Position numbers and translations under genes: made by a program. From DASZKW01 sp035552775 (GTDB taxonomy: Bacteria; Actinomycetota; Acidimicrobiia; Acidimicrobiales; Palsa-688), in assembly GCA_035552775.1 (NCBI GenBank), contig DASZKW010000025.1:1-17829 (forward strand): a stretch of DNA of 17,829 nucleotides, written 5' to 3'. Positions within the stretch are counted from its first letter, which is position 1, and each line of letters begins with the position of its first letter. The notes beneath the pieces are model-generated. The model worked only from the letters and a program-made list of their open reading frames with translations. It was not told the origin of the DNA and did not search any database. Below are positions 1 through 7,543 of this stretch, in pieces.

Positions 1-1
1 C

Positions 2-211
2 GTCCCCCTCGTCGAACTGTTCGCCGACCACGTGGGCAGCGAGGAGTTGTGGCCCCTCGGCGCTGGCGAGGCGCGGCCCATCCACTTCTTCGCCCTGGCC
101 GGCGACACCGTGTGGGGTGCCACCGCCCGGATGCTGCGCGAGCTGATGGAGCGGCTCTGGCCGATCCTCGCGCCCTCCGACCGGATGATCCGGCCCGAAC
201 CGCTGGGGTAG
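2..211 (+). CDS. C-terminal end of a NUDIX hydrolase-like protein (5' truncated)
   Basis: The window opens inside this gene; 69 codons and a TAG stop are visible. The peptide contains RPIHFFAL followed by VWGATARML and a short leucine-rich helix. This resembles the final strand and helix of NUDIX hydrolases of the CoA-pyrophosphatase/ADP-ribose type, where WGATA is a common C-terminal signature. The NUDIX box itself would lie upstream of the window, so neither catalysis nor substrate can be judged. Its stop lies 16 bases before the next gene on the same strand, so the two may be cotranscribed. The family call rests on this short tail only. Confidence 0.55.
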   Translation, partial: VPLVELFADHVGSEELWPLGAGEARPIHFFALAGDTVWGATARMLRELMERLWPILAPSDRMIRPEPLG

Positions 212-227
212 GTACCCTTGGGGGGTC

Positions 228-1100
228 ATGATTTGCCCCCGCTGCGGTACCCCGGTGGCCAGCGACGCAGCGCGCTGCACGCGCTGCGCGGGCTCGTTGG
301 GCCGTCCCGAGGCGGCCCGGACAGACCTGCCCGCCGTCACCGCGCCCACCAAGCGCGGTGAGTTGCATCAGCGCCAAGCGGGCATAGTCCCCGAACCCAC
401 CCGGCGCCCCGCCGGCACCGCGCCTGCGGGAACTGCTCCCGCCGCCGGCGCCGCTGCGCCCGCCGGTGCCGCGCCAGCGCCCCCCTGGATCCCGCCGCCC
501 CCCCCGCCACCGCCGCCCCGGCTACCGGGCTCCCCTGGCTCCGCGCCGCGTGCGCCTTCGCCGGCCGCAGGGCCACGGGAGGGCTCCTCCGGCTCCGCGT
601 CGCCTGCGCCGCCGCCGCCGGGGACCCCTCCCGCGGCGGGTCCGAAAAGCTGGCCGCCGCCTCCGGCGCCCTTCGAGCCGGCTGCTCCGGCGCCCGGGCC
701 GGGGAGCTATCCCCCGTCGCCGGTGACGGCGGGACCTTCCGCCGAGCAGGGTGGGCGCTGGGGAGGCTGGGACGCCCCGCCCCGACCCCAGGGCTGGGCG
801 GAGCGGTCGGGCTGGGGCAGACCGACCCGCTGGGCTCCCCGACCCCCCCGCGGGGATGACGGAGCGGGGCCGCGCAGCTACTTCTGGCCGTCGATAGTGG
901 CGACCGTGCTGCTCTTCTGGCCGACCGGCATCGCCGCCATCTACTTCTCCGTGCAGGTCACCCGGCGCATGGCCGCCGGTGACGTCCCCGGCGCCTTGCG
1001 GTCGAGCCGCCTGGCCCGGACCTTCTGCATGCTGTCGGTGGCGATGTTCCTGATCGTCTTGGGGCTGCTGGCCGAGTACCTCCCCAACCTGGGGTCCTGA
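228..1100 (+). CDS. Zinc-ribbon, proline-rich, CD225/dispanin-like membrane protein
   Basis: This 290-residue protein has three parts. Residues 3-20 form a CPRC...CTRC zinc ribbon with four cysteines. Residues of about 60-215 are a low-complexity Pro/Ala/Gly linker with a long proline run near residue 90. The C-terminal 74 residues hold two hydrophobic segments (about 222-242 and 265-284) joined by a basic/polar loop containing RRMAAGDVPGALRSSRLAR. The spacing of the two helices and the loop resemble the CD225 (dispanin/interferon-induced transmembrane-like) domain found in many actinobacterial proteins of unknown role. It is probably anchored in the cytoplasmic membrane with the ribbon on the inner side. 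A G-run lies just before the ATG, so the start is acceptable but not certain. The biological role is unknown. The hydrophobic end and the ribbon are clear; the family name is from pattern memory. Confidence 0.75.
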   Translation: MICPRCGTPVASDAARCTRCAGSLGRPEAARTDLPAVTAPTKRGELHQRQAGIVPEPTRRPAGTAPAGTAPAAGAAAPAGAAPAPPWIPPPPPPPPPRLPGSPGSAPRAPSPAAGPREGSSGSASPAPPPPGTPPAAGPKSWPPPPAPFEPAAPAPGPGSYPPSPVTAGPSAEQGGRWGGWDAPPRPQGWAERSGWGRPTRWAPRPPRGDDGAGPRSYFWPSIVATVLLFWPTGIAAIYFSVQVTRRMAAGDVPGALRSSRLARTFCMLSVAMFLIVLGLLAEYLPNLGS

Positions 1101-1126
1101 TCCAGCGGCGGTCGCTGCCGTAGGCT
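1097..1126 (+). promoter_or_regulatory. Candidate guaB3 promoter
   Basis: TAGGCT at 1121-1126 fits the actinobacterial -10 consensus TANNNT. CTGATC at 1097-1102, 18 bases upstream, is a weak -35 candidate. A start a few bases downstream would give a leader of about 35 bases that includes the strong SD at 1156-1161. The same TAGGCT hexamer occurs upstream of the gene at 6565. This is inference from consensus only. Confidence 0.35.
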
Positions 1127-1166
1127 GGGGCCACACGACGAGACGCGCACGGGAGAAGGAGACGGA

Positions 1167-2330
1167 GTGGCAGAAATCGAGATCGGGCGGGGCAAATCTG
1201 GCCGGCGGGCATACGGCTTCGACGACATCGCCATCGTGCCCAGCCGGCGGACACGGGATCCCGAGGACGTCGACATCTCCTGGGAGATCGACGCCTACCG
1301 CTTCGAGTTGCCGCTCATGGGCTCGGCCATGGACGGGGTGGTCAGCCCGGCCACGGCCATCGAGATCGGCCGCCTCGGCGGCGTCGGCGTGCTCAACCTG
1401 GAGGGGGTGTGGACCCGCTACGAGGATCCCGATCCCCTGCTCGAGGAGATCGCCCAGCTCGACACCGACAAGGCCACCGCCCGCATGCAGCAGATCTACA
1501 TGGAGCCGATCAAGCCCGAGCTCATCGGTCAGCGCATCCGGGAGATCAAGGGCGCCGGCATGGTGTCGTGCGCCTCGCTCACCCCGCAGCGCACCGCCCT
1601 CTACGCCAAGGAGCTCGTCGACGCCGAGCTCGATCTGTTCGTCGTGCAGGGCACCGTGGTGTCGGCCGAGCACGTGTCCCAGACATCGGAGCCGCTCAAC
1701 CTGAAGCGTTTCATCCGCGAATTCGACATCCCCGTGATCGTCGGTGGCTGCGCCTCGTACCAGGCCGCCCTCCACTTGATGCGCACGGGCGCGGTCGGCG
1801 TCCTCGTGGGCGTCGGGCCCGGCCACGCGTGCACGACGCGGGGGGTGCTCGGCATCGGGGTACCGCAGGCGACAGCGATCGCCGACGCCCGCGCCGCGCG
1901 CGCCCAGCACCTCGACGAGACGGGTGTTTACGTACACGTAATCGCCGACGGCGGCATGGGCACCGGCGGCGACGTGGCCAAGGCCATCGTGTGCGGCGCC
2001 GACGCGGTGATGGTCGGGTCCCCGCTCGCCGCCGCCCACGAGGCGCCGGGGCGGGGGTACCACTGGGGGATGGCGACGTTCCACCCCACCCTGCCGCGGG
2101 GGGCGCGGGTCAAGACGACGAGGCGTGGTTCGTTGGCCGAGATCCTCGTCGGGCCCGCCCACGAGAACGACGGTCGCCTCAACCTGTTCGGAGCCCTGCG
2201 GACCTCGATGGCCACCTGCGGCTACGGGACCGTGAAGGAGTTCCAGAAGGCGGAGATCATGGTTGCCCCCGCCTTGCAAACCGAAGGCAAATCCCTCCAG
2301 CGCGCGCAGGGCGTGGGTATGGGGCACTAG
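1167..2330 (+). CDS. guaB3: GuaB3 family IMP dehydrogenase-related protein
   Basis: The 387 residues form a single IMPDH/GMP-reductase TIM barrel with no CBS (Bateman) insert, which is the GuaB3 layout. Visible family features are SAMDGV at 53-58, the loop GVGPGHACTTR with the catalytic-type Cys222, the substrate-phosphate segment around DGG 261-263, and GADAVMVGSPLA at 277-288. The start is GTG at 1167, five bases after AAGGAG (1156-1161), one of the best SD sequences in the window. It sits just upstream of guaA on the same strand. IMPDH would make XMP, the substrate of GuaA, so context suggests a guanine-nucleotide role. Cyanobacterial GuaB3 has been reported to be an IMPDH, but the activity of actinobacterial GuaB3 is not settled as far as I know. 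A canonical guaB with CBS domains is not in this window. Family call strong; reaction uncertain. Confidence 0.93.
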   Translation: MAEIEIGRGKSGRRAYGFDDIAIVPSRRTRDPEDVDISWEIDAYRFELPLMGSAMDGVVSPATAIEIGRLGGVGVLNLEGVWTRYEDPDPLLEEIAQLDTDKATARMQQIYMEPIKPELIGQRIREIKGAGMVSCASLTPQRTALYAKELVDAELDLFVVQGTVVSAEHVSQTSEPLNLKRFIREFDIPVIVGGCASYQAALHLMRTGAVGVLVGVGPGHACTTRGVLGIGVPQATAIADARAARAQHLDETGVYVHVIADGGMGTGGDVAKAIVCGADAVMVGSPLAAAHEAPGRGYHWGMATFHPTLPRGARVKTTRRGSLAEILVGPAHENDGRLNLFGALRTSMATCGYGTVKEFQKAEIMVAPALQTEGKSLQRAQGVGMGH

Positions 2331-2366
2331 CAGCCGCGCCGGCCGCTCTTTCCCCTCCCCCTCACC

Positions 2367-3935
2367 ATGGACACGGTCCTCGTCGTCGATTTCGGTGCTC
2401 AGTACGCCCAGCTCATCGCCCGACGGGTGCGCGAGGCCCACGTGTACTCCGAGATCGTGCCCCACACCGTCACCGCGGCCGAGTTGGCCGCCCGGCGCCC
2501 CGCCGGCATCATCCTGTCCGGCGGTCCCAAGTCGGTCCACGTCGTCGGCGCGCCCCTGCTCGACCCCGCCATCTGGGATGCCGGCATCCCCGTGCTCGGC
2601 ATCTGCTACGGCGCCCAGCTCATCGCCGCCCAGCTCGGCGGCACCGTCGACCGCAGCGGGCGGGGCGAGTACGGGCGCACCGTCCTATCGCTCACTCCGG
2701 TGCGCCCGGGCGGCGTGGGCGCCCAGGACGCCGGCCCGGCGCCGTCGGTCCTCTTCGGAGCGGTGCCGCCGACCTTCGACGTGTGGATGAGCCACTTCAA
2801 CCGCATCGTCGGCGTGCCCGCCGGGTTCCGGGCCACGGCGTCGAGCGAGGAGTCGCCCGTCGCCGCTTTGGAGGACCCCGCCCGGGGGATCTACGGGGTG
2901 CAGTTCCACCCCGAGGTGGTCCACACCCACGGTGGCCAGGAGATGCTCAAGGGCTTCCTCTACGACGTCTGCGGGTGCCGGCCGGAGTGGACCATGACCT
3001 CGGTGATCGAGGCCTCGGTGGACGCGATCCGTGCGCAGGTCGGCTCCGAGCGGGTGATCTGCGGGCTGTCGGGCGGGGTCGACTCCGCCGTCGCCGCCGC
3101 CCTCGTGCACAAGGCGGTGGGGGAGCAGCTGACCTGTGTCTTCGTCGACACCGGGCTGTTGCGCGCCGGCGAGGCCGAACAGGTGGCGGCCACCTTCCGC
3201 GAGCAGTTCAACGTCGACCTGGTCCACATCAAGGCGGGTGACCGGTTCCTGGCCGCCCTCGACGACGTCATCGATCCCGAGCGCAAGCGCAAGATCATCG
3301 GCGAGACCTTCATCCGCGTGTTCGAGGAGGCGGCCACCGATCTCGATGACGCCCGCTTCCTCGTCCAGGGGACCCTGTACCCAGACATCATCGAATCGGG
3401 GACCAAAGATGCCGCCCGCATCAAGTCCCATCACAACGTCGGGGGCCTGCCCGACGACATGGCCTTCGAGCTGGTCGAACCCCTGCGCTCCCTGTTCAAG
3501 GACGAGGTGCGCGCCGTGGGCGAGGAGTTGGGGCTGCCCGAGGAGATCGTGTGGCGCCAGCCGTTCCCTGGCCCCGGGCTGGCGGTGCGCATAGTCGGCA
3601 CGGTGACCGCGGACCGGGTGGCGACCCTGCAGGCCGCCGACGCCATAGTCACCGAGGAGATCCGCCGCGCCGGCCTGTACCGAGAGCTGTGGCAGAGCTT
3701 CGCCGTCCTGCCCGTGGTGCGCACCGTCGGGGTGATGGGCGACGAACGCACCTACGCCTACCCGATCATAATCCGGGCGGTAACGAGCGAGGACGCCATG
3801 ACCGCCGACTGGGCCCGACTGCCCTACGAGGTCCTCGAACGGCTCTCCAGCCGGATAATCAACGAGGTTCCGGGCGTCAACCGGGTGGCTTACGACGTGA
3901 CGTCGAAGCCTCCGGGCACCATCGAGTGGGAGTGA
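2367..3935 (+). CDS. guaA: GMP synthase (glutamine-hydrolysing)
   Basis: GuaA converts XMP to GMP using ATP and glutamine-derived ammonia. The 522-residue length is normal. The N-terminal class I amidotransferase has the nucleophile Cys80 in GICYGAQ and the His181/Glu183 pair in FHPEVVH. The ATP-pyrophosphatase P-loop is SGGVDS at 235-240. The C-terminal dimerisation region includes IKSHHNVGGLP, QPFPGPGLAVR and the ending SKPPGTIEWE. The amidotransferase carries MSHFN (141-145) where the family usually has MSHGD. The ATG at 2367 has no SD; a pyrimidine-rich stretch at 2346-2366 precedes it. The start is fixed by the conserved VLVVDFGAQY beginning. It lies 36 bases after guaB3, probably in one transcript, and its last codon overlaps the start of the helicase gene. 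Confidence 0.97.
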   Translation: MDTVLVVDFGAQYAQLIARRVREAHVYSEIVPHTVTAAELAARRPAGIILSGGPKSVHVVGAPLLDPAIWDAGIPVLGICYGAQLIAAQLGGTVDRSGRGEYGRTVLSLTPVRPGGVGAQDAGPAPSVLFGAVPPTFDVWMSHFNRIVGVPAGFRATASSEESPVAALEDPARGIYGVQFHPEVVHTHGGQEMLKGFLYDVCGCRPEWTMTSVIEASVDAIRAQVGSERVICGLSGGVDSAVAAALVHKAVGEQLTCVFVDTGLLRAGEAEQVAATFREQFNVDLVHIKAGDRFLAALDDVIDPERKRKIIGETFIRVFEEAATDLDDARFLVQGTLYPDIIESGTKDAARIKSHHNVGGLPDDMAFELVEPLRSLFKDEVRAVGEELGLPEEIVWRQPFPGPGLAVRIVGTVTADRVATLQAADAIVTEEIRRAGLYRELWQSFAVLPVVRTVGVMGDERTYAYPIIIRAVTSEDAMTADWARLPYEVLERLSSRIINEVPGVNRVAYDVTSKPPGTIEWE

Positions 3936-6361
3936 CCGCCGGCTCGCGTTTCGGCGACTCGGGCGCCGGCGGCGACTCGGGCGCCGGCGGGGGCCCGGGC
4001 GCCGGCGGGGGCCCGGGCGCCGGCGGTGACTCGGGCGCCGGCGGGGGTCCGGGCGCCGGCGGGGGCCCGCGGCGGGCTGATCTGCTCGCCGGCCTCAATC
4101 CCGTGCAGGCCGAAGCTGTCACCCACCCCGGCGGCCCCCTGCTGATCGTCGCCGGCGCCGGCTCGGGCAAGACCAGGGTGCTCACCCACCGCATCGCCTG
4201 GCTGATCGCCGAGCAGGGGATCTCCCCGTTCCAGATCCTCGCCATCACCTTCACCAACAAGGCGGCGGACGAGATGCGCCGGCGCCTGGCCCTCCTCGTC
4301 GGGCCGGTGGCGGAGCGCATGTGGGTGTCGACCTTCCACGCCGCATGCGTGCGGATCCTCCGGCGCGACGCGGGGCGCCTCGGATACAAGAGCTCGTTCA
4401 CCATCTACGACCAGGCCGACGCGGTGCGCCTCACCGGCTATGTCGTCAGGGACCTGGGGCTCGACGCCAAGAAGTTCCCTCCCCGGGCCCTCCACGCCAC
4501 CATCTCCCACGCGAAAAACGAGCTGATCGACTTCGAGTCGTACTCCTCCGCCGCCCGGTCAATCTTCGAGCGAAGGATCGCCGAGGTGTACCGCGAGTAC
4601 CAGAAGCGCCTGCTGGCGGCCAGCGCCATGGACTTCGACGACCTCCTGCTCGTCACCGTCAACCTGTTCCAGGCCTGCCCCGACGTCCTCGCCCACTACC
4701 AGGAGCGCTTCCGCCATCTCCTGGTCGACGAGTACCAGGACACCAACCGGGCGCAGAACGAGCTGGTCCTGCTTCTCGCCGCCGGCCACCACAACGTCTC
4801 GGTCGTCGGCGACAGCGACCAGTCGATCTACCGCTTCCGGGGCGCCGACATCCGCAACATCTTGCAGTTCGAGGACGCGTTCCCCGACGCCACCGTGGTC
4901 GCCCTGGAGCAGAACTACCGCTCCACCCCCACCATCCTCGACGCGGCCAACGCCGTCATCGCCAACAACGCCATGCGAAAGCCCAAGTCTCTGTGGACCG
5001 AGCAGATCGGCGGCGAGCTGCTGGTGCGGTACCACGCCGAGGACGAGCGCGACGAGGGATCATGGTTGGCCGGCGAAGCCCAGCGCCTCCACGGGACCCC
5101 CGGCGGCGGCGCCGGCCGGCGAGCGGACGAGGGCGCCGGCCGGCGAGCGGAGTGGGACGAGGGCGCCGGCCGGCGCCTGGAGTGGGGTGACATTGCCGTC
5201 TTTTACCGCACCAACGCCCAGAGCCGGGCGGTCGAGGAGGAGTTGGCCCGCCGCCACATCCCCTACAAGGTGGTGGGCGGCACGGGCTTTTACGATCGCC
5301 GGGAGATCAAGGATGCCCTCGCCTACCTGCGGGCGGTGGTCAACCCCGCCGACGAGGTGTCGCTCAAACGCATCGTGAACATCCCGAAACGAGGCGTGGG
5401 TGACACCAGCGTCGACCGCCTCGATCGCTGGGCTCGCCACAACGGCACCACCTTCGACCAGGCCGTCACCGACGCCGAAGATGCCGGTGTCGCCGGCCGG
5501 GCGCTCACTGGCCTGCGCCAACTCCGGAGGCTGCTGGGCGACCTGCGGACCATGCCCCGCACCACCGAGGCGCCGGCCGGCGCCGGCGGTGTCGACAGGG
5601 GTGGCCCGGCGGCGATCCTCGAGGCCATCTTGGAGCGATCAGGCTACCGGGCGGAGCTCGAAGCCGAGCACAGCGTCGAGGCCGCCGGCCGCCTGGAAAA
5701 CCTGGCCGAACTGGTGGGTGCCGCCCAGGAGGCCCCCGACGTCGACACCTTCCTAGAACAGGTGAGCCTGGTGAGCGACAGCGACGAACTCGACGACGAC
5801 ACCTCCAAGCTCCTGCTCATGACCCTGCACACGGCCAAGGGGCTGGAGTTCCCGGTGGTCTTCATCATCGGGATGGAAGACGGTGTCTTCCCCCACCTGC
5901 GCTCCCTAAGCGACCCCGACGAGCTGGAGGAGGAACGCCGCCTGTGCTACGTCGGCATCACCAGGGCCAAGGAACGCCTCTACGTCTCCCACGCCTGGTG
6001 CCGGATGCTGTGGGGCCAGACGCAGTACAACACCGAGAGCCGGTTCCTGAGGGAGATCCCGGAGCAGTTGCTGCGGGCCGCCGAGGGTGGCCGCCAAACC
6101 ACGAGGGCCGCCAGCGCCCGGGCAACCCGGGAGGAGATAGTGGAGGCGGCCATGAGGAGGGGAAAGGCCTCGCCCGTGCGGGGCACGGGCGCAGAGGGGC
6201 TGGGACTGCGGACTGGCGAGACCGTTGTCCACGCCAAATGGGGTGAGGGAGTGGTAACCGACACTTCGGGCGAAGGCGAAGACGCCGAGGCGACTGTGCG
6301 CTTCCCCGGTCGCGGCGACAAGCGTCTTTTGCTCGCCATGGCCCCCATCAAGCGGGCCTGA
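3932..6361 (+). CDS. pcrA: ATP-dependent DNA helicase, PcrA/UvrD family, with repeat insertions
   Basis: This 809-residue superfamily 1A helicase would unwind DNA 3'-to-5' in nucleotide excision and mismatch-type repair and clear stalled complexes. All motifs are present: Q motif NPVQ (56-59), Walker A GAGSGKT (75-81), ITFTNKAA, VDEYQDT, GDSDQSIYRFRGAD, EQNYRS, TLHTAKGLEFPVV and CYVGITRAKERLY. The C-terminal 50 residues (GETVVHAKWGEGVV...) match the Tudor-like PcrA tail known to bind RNA polymerase. The GTG start at 3932 overlaps the guaA stop by four bases; another GTG lies at 3926. Unusual features are an N-terminal tract of six GDSGAG/GGPGAG units (residues 8-43) and a GAGRR repeat just before the conserved EWGDIAVFYRTNAQSR. 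Both lie outside the motor motifs. The family call is secure; PcrA versus UvrD naming follows the C-terminal domain. Confidence 0.95.
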   Translation: MTAGSRFGDSGAGGDSGAGGGPGAGGGPGAGGDSGAGGGPGAGGGPRRADLLAGLNPVQAEAVTHPGGPLLIVAGAGSGKTRVLTHRIAWLIAEQGISPFQILAITFTNKAADEMRRRLALLVGPVAERMWVSTFHAACVRILRRDAGRLGYKSSFTIYDQADAVRLTGYVVRDLGLDAKKFPPRALHATISHAKNELIDFESYSSAARSIFERRIAEVYREYQKRLLAASAMDFDDLLLVTVNLFQACPDVLAHYQERFRHLLVDEYQDTNRAQNELVLLLAAGHHNVSVVGDSDQSIYRFRGADIRNILQFEDAFPDATVVALEQNYRSTPTILDAANAVIANNAMRKPKSLWTEQIGGELLVRYHAEDERDEGSWLAGEAQRLHGTPGGGAGRRADEGAGRRAEWDEGAGRRLEWGDIAVFYRTNAQSRAVEEELARRHIPYKVVGGTGFYDRREIKDALAYLRAVVNPADEVSLKRIVNIPKRGVGDTSVDRLDRWARHNGTTFDQAVTDAEDAGVAGRALTGLRQLRRLLGDLRTMPRTTEAPAGAGGVDRGGPAAILEAILERSGYRAELEAEHSVEAAGRLENLAELVGAAQEAPDVDTFLEQVSLVSDSDELDDDTSKLLLMTLHTAKGLEFPVVFIIGMEDGVFPHLRSLSDPDELEEERRLCYVGITRAKERLYVSHAWCRMLWGQTQYNTESRFLREIPEQLLRAAEGGRQTTRAASARATREEIVEAAMRRGKASPVRGTGAEGLGLRTGETVVHAKWGEGVVTDTSGEGEDAEATVRFPGRGDKRLLLAMAPIKRA
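3953..4069 (+). repeat. 18-bp in-frame tandem repeat in the helicase N-terminus
   Basis: Six 18-bp units plus a partial seventh encode GDSGAG or GGPGAG. Each unit carries the core GGGCGCCGGCGG, or the same with CGGGCGCCGGC. Two unit types alternate irregularly, which suggests duplication within the tract. It lies between the start codon and the conserved Q motif. Confidence 0.9.
5108..5188 (+). repeat. In-frame repeat (GAGRR units) inside the helicase
   Basis: Three copies of GGCGCCGGCCGGCG at 5108, 5132 and 5162 encode GAGRR followed by ADE, AEWDE and LEW. Spacings are 24 and 30 bases, both multiples of three. The third copy runs straight into the conserved EWGDIAVFYRTNAQ segment, so the tract fills the variable loop before that strand. 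A shorter run of the same core sits at about 5568-5593. Confidence 0.85.
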
Positions 6362-6564
6362 CCCGATGCGCTTCCCCCAGCTCGGGGTATGCGGTTGGGC
6401 CGGTCCTGACACGGTCACGTTGAGTGGGGACCCAGGGCCGGGTCGGTCACAGTTCGTGGCGGGCTGAACCGTAATGGCAACGTCTGCCGACGGACTGTGC
6501 AGAAATATAGGCTATAACCCCTAGAACTGCACAAGAGATACTCAGACGGTCACAGGTTCAGTGC
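6362..6564. other. Intergenic region with less GC-rich leader and possible operator
   Basis: These 203 bases between the helicase and the next gene hold no open frame I would call. A small CCCC/GGGG hairpin with a five-base loop lies at 6375-6387, and a GACCC/GGGTC hairpin at 6429-6444. Both are weak and lack a T-run, so termination is only possible. The stretch from about 6470 to 6550 is clearly richer in A and T than the surroundings. TAGGCT at 6508-6513 fits a -10 box for the downstream gene. Confidence 0.5.
6506..6516. promoter_or_regulatory. Inverted repeat overlapping candidate -10 (possible autoregulation site)
   Basis: TATAGGCTATA is a perfect inverted repeat with a one-base centre and contains the -10-like TAGGCT. 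It lies about 50 bases before the AbiEi-like gene, whose product has a predicted N-terminal DNA-binding region. AbiEi antitoxins are known to repress their own promoters through inverted repeats. The link here is inference. Confidence 0.3.
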
Positions 6565-7500
6565 ATGCTGGCGGGGATGGGTCCCGATGACCGCCTCTAC
6601 CGGATCGCCGGCCGGCAGCTCGGCCTTGTCACTGCCGCCCAGCTCCACGGCGTGGGTCTGTCCGTGGATCAGGTATGGACAAGGATGCAGCGCGGGCAGC
6701 TCAGAAGGGTCCGACGGGGGGTGTACCGCTTGGCCGGGACGCCGGTGACGTGGGAGCGCTCTGTACTGGCCGCCGTCCTGGCCAGCAGTTCGACAGCAGT
6801 GGCGTCCCACATTACGGCGGGCGCGCTGTGGTCGCCGTCGGTGATCCCCCGGGCCAACGGCATGATCCACCTCACGTCGCCGTGCCAGGGGCGCCTGGCC
6901 GGCGTGCAGGTCCACCGCCGGGAGCTGCCCCACTGGCAGCGCACCGAGTGGGAGGGCGTGCCCGTAACCAGGCCCGAGCGCACCATCATCGACGTGGCGG
7001 GCGCCGTCGGCGTGGATGTGCTCGCCCGCTGTACCGACGACCTGATACGCCGGCGTCTGCTCGACTTGGAGCGCCTACGAGACCTGGCGAGAAGGTTCAA
7101 TCGCGGTCCGAGAGCGGCTGCGCTGGGCAGCGTCCTCGCTGACCGCCTCCCCGGGTACAGGGCGCACGACAGCGACTGGGAGGAACGCATGGATGCCCTC
7201 TACGACAGCCTCCCCCTCCCGGCTGCCGCCCGCCAGTACGAGATATCGACACCGAGGGGGACATACCGCGTGGACCGGGCCATCGTCGAGCTTCGGATCG
7301 CGATCGAGTGGAACGGTTATAGCTGGCACGGTCAGCGCAGCTCGTTCGATGACGACTCGGACCGGGAGGCGGACCTGGCCTCGGTGGGCTGGCAGCTTCT
7401 CGCCTTCACCGCCAAGACCAGTCCCGAGCGTCTGTGCGCCGCGGTTCTCGGAGCGGTTCGAGGTTCTGCGCAGGCCGGGTATGTCGATCCCCTAGCCTAG
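6565..7500 (+). CDS. AbiEi-like HTH protein fused to a DUF559-type endonuclease fold
   Basis: The 311-residue protein has an N-terminal region (about 8-60: LVTAAQL..GLS...WTRMQRGQLRRVRRGVYRLAG) that matches the winged-helix part of AbiEi-type IV antitoxins. A middle region with VTRPERTIIDVA (133-144) is typical of the same group. The C-terminal part (about 203-285) resembles DUF559/Vsr-like PD-(D/E)XK domains: Glu206, Asp237 in YRVDRA, Glu248 in AIEWNG, then the helix with DREADL and GWQLLAFT. The usual E-x-D-G is E-W-N-G here. Such proteins are common singly in actinobacteria and their role is not established. No AbiEii-like nucleotidyltransferase toxin lies beside it, so a complete toxin-antitoxin pair is not supported. 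ATG 6577 is an alternative start; neither has a good SD. It ends 43 bases from the convergent LCP gene. Confidence 0.8.
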   Translation: MLAGMGPDDRLYRIAGRQLGLVTAAQLHGVGLSVDQVWTRMQRGQLRRVRRGVYRLAGTPVTWERSVLAAVLASSSTAVASHITAGALWSPSVIPRANGMIHLTSPCQGRLAGVQVHRRELPHWQRTEWEGVPVTRPERTIIDVAGAVGVDVLARCTDDLIRRRLLDLERLRDLARRFNRGPRAAALGSVLADRLPGYRAHDSDWEERMDALYDSLPLPAAARQYEISTPRGTYRVDRAIVELRIAIEWNGYSWHGQRSSFDDDSDREADLASVGWQLLAFTAKTSPERLCAAVLGAVRGSAQAGYVDPLA

Positions 7501-7505
7501 CCCAG

Positions 7506-7520
7506 CTGGGACACGCCCAG
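7506..7520. terminator. Weak hairpin between convergent genes
   Basis: CTGGG and CCCAG form a five-base stem around ACACG in the 43-base gap between the AbiEi-like and LCP gene ends. The position suits a shared terminator for converging transcripts. The stem is short and has no T-run on either strand, so this is tentative. Confidence 0.25.
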
Positions 7521-7543
7521 GCCGGATGGAAGCCGCCGGCAGG

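Noticed and set aside
522..2540. A 672-codon open frame on the minus strand opposite the membrane protein and guaB3
   Set aside because: It is antisense to well-supported genes, is low-complexity and shows no recognisable domain; long antisense frames are expected at this GC content.
1409..3241. A 610-codon plus-strand frame overlapping guaB3 and guaA
   Set aside because: The peptide is Arg/Pro/Ala-rich frame-shadow sequence, while the overlapping frames encode conserved GuaB3 and GuaA.
6375..6444. Terminator after the helicase gene
   Set aside because: The two hairpins have stems of only four and five bases and no T-run, so they are described within the intergenic entry but not called as a terminator.
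6565..7500. Complete type IV toxin-antitoxin (AbiE) system
   Set aside because: No AbiEii-like nucleotidyltransferase is adjacent: the neighbours are a helicase gene and a convergent LCP gene.
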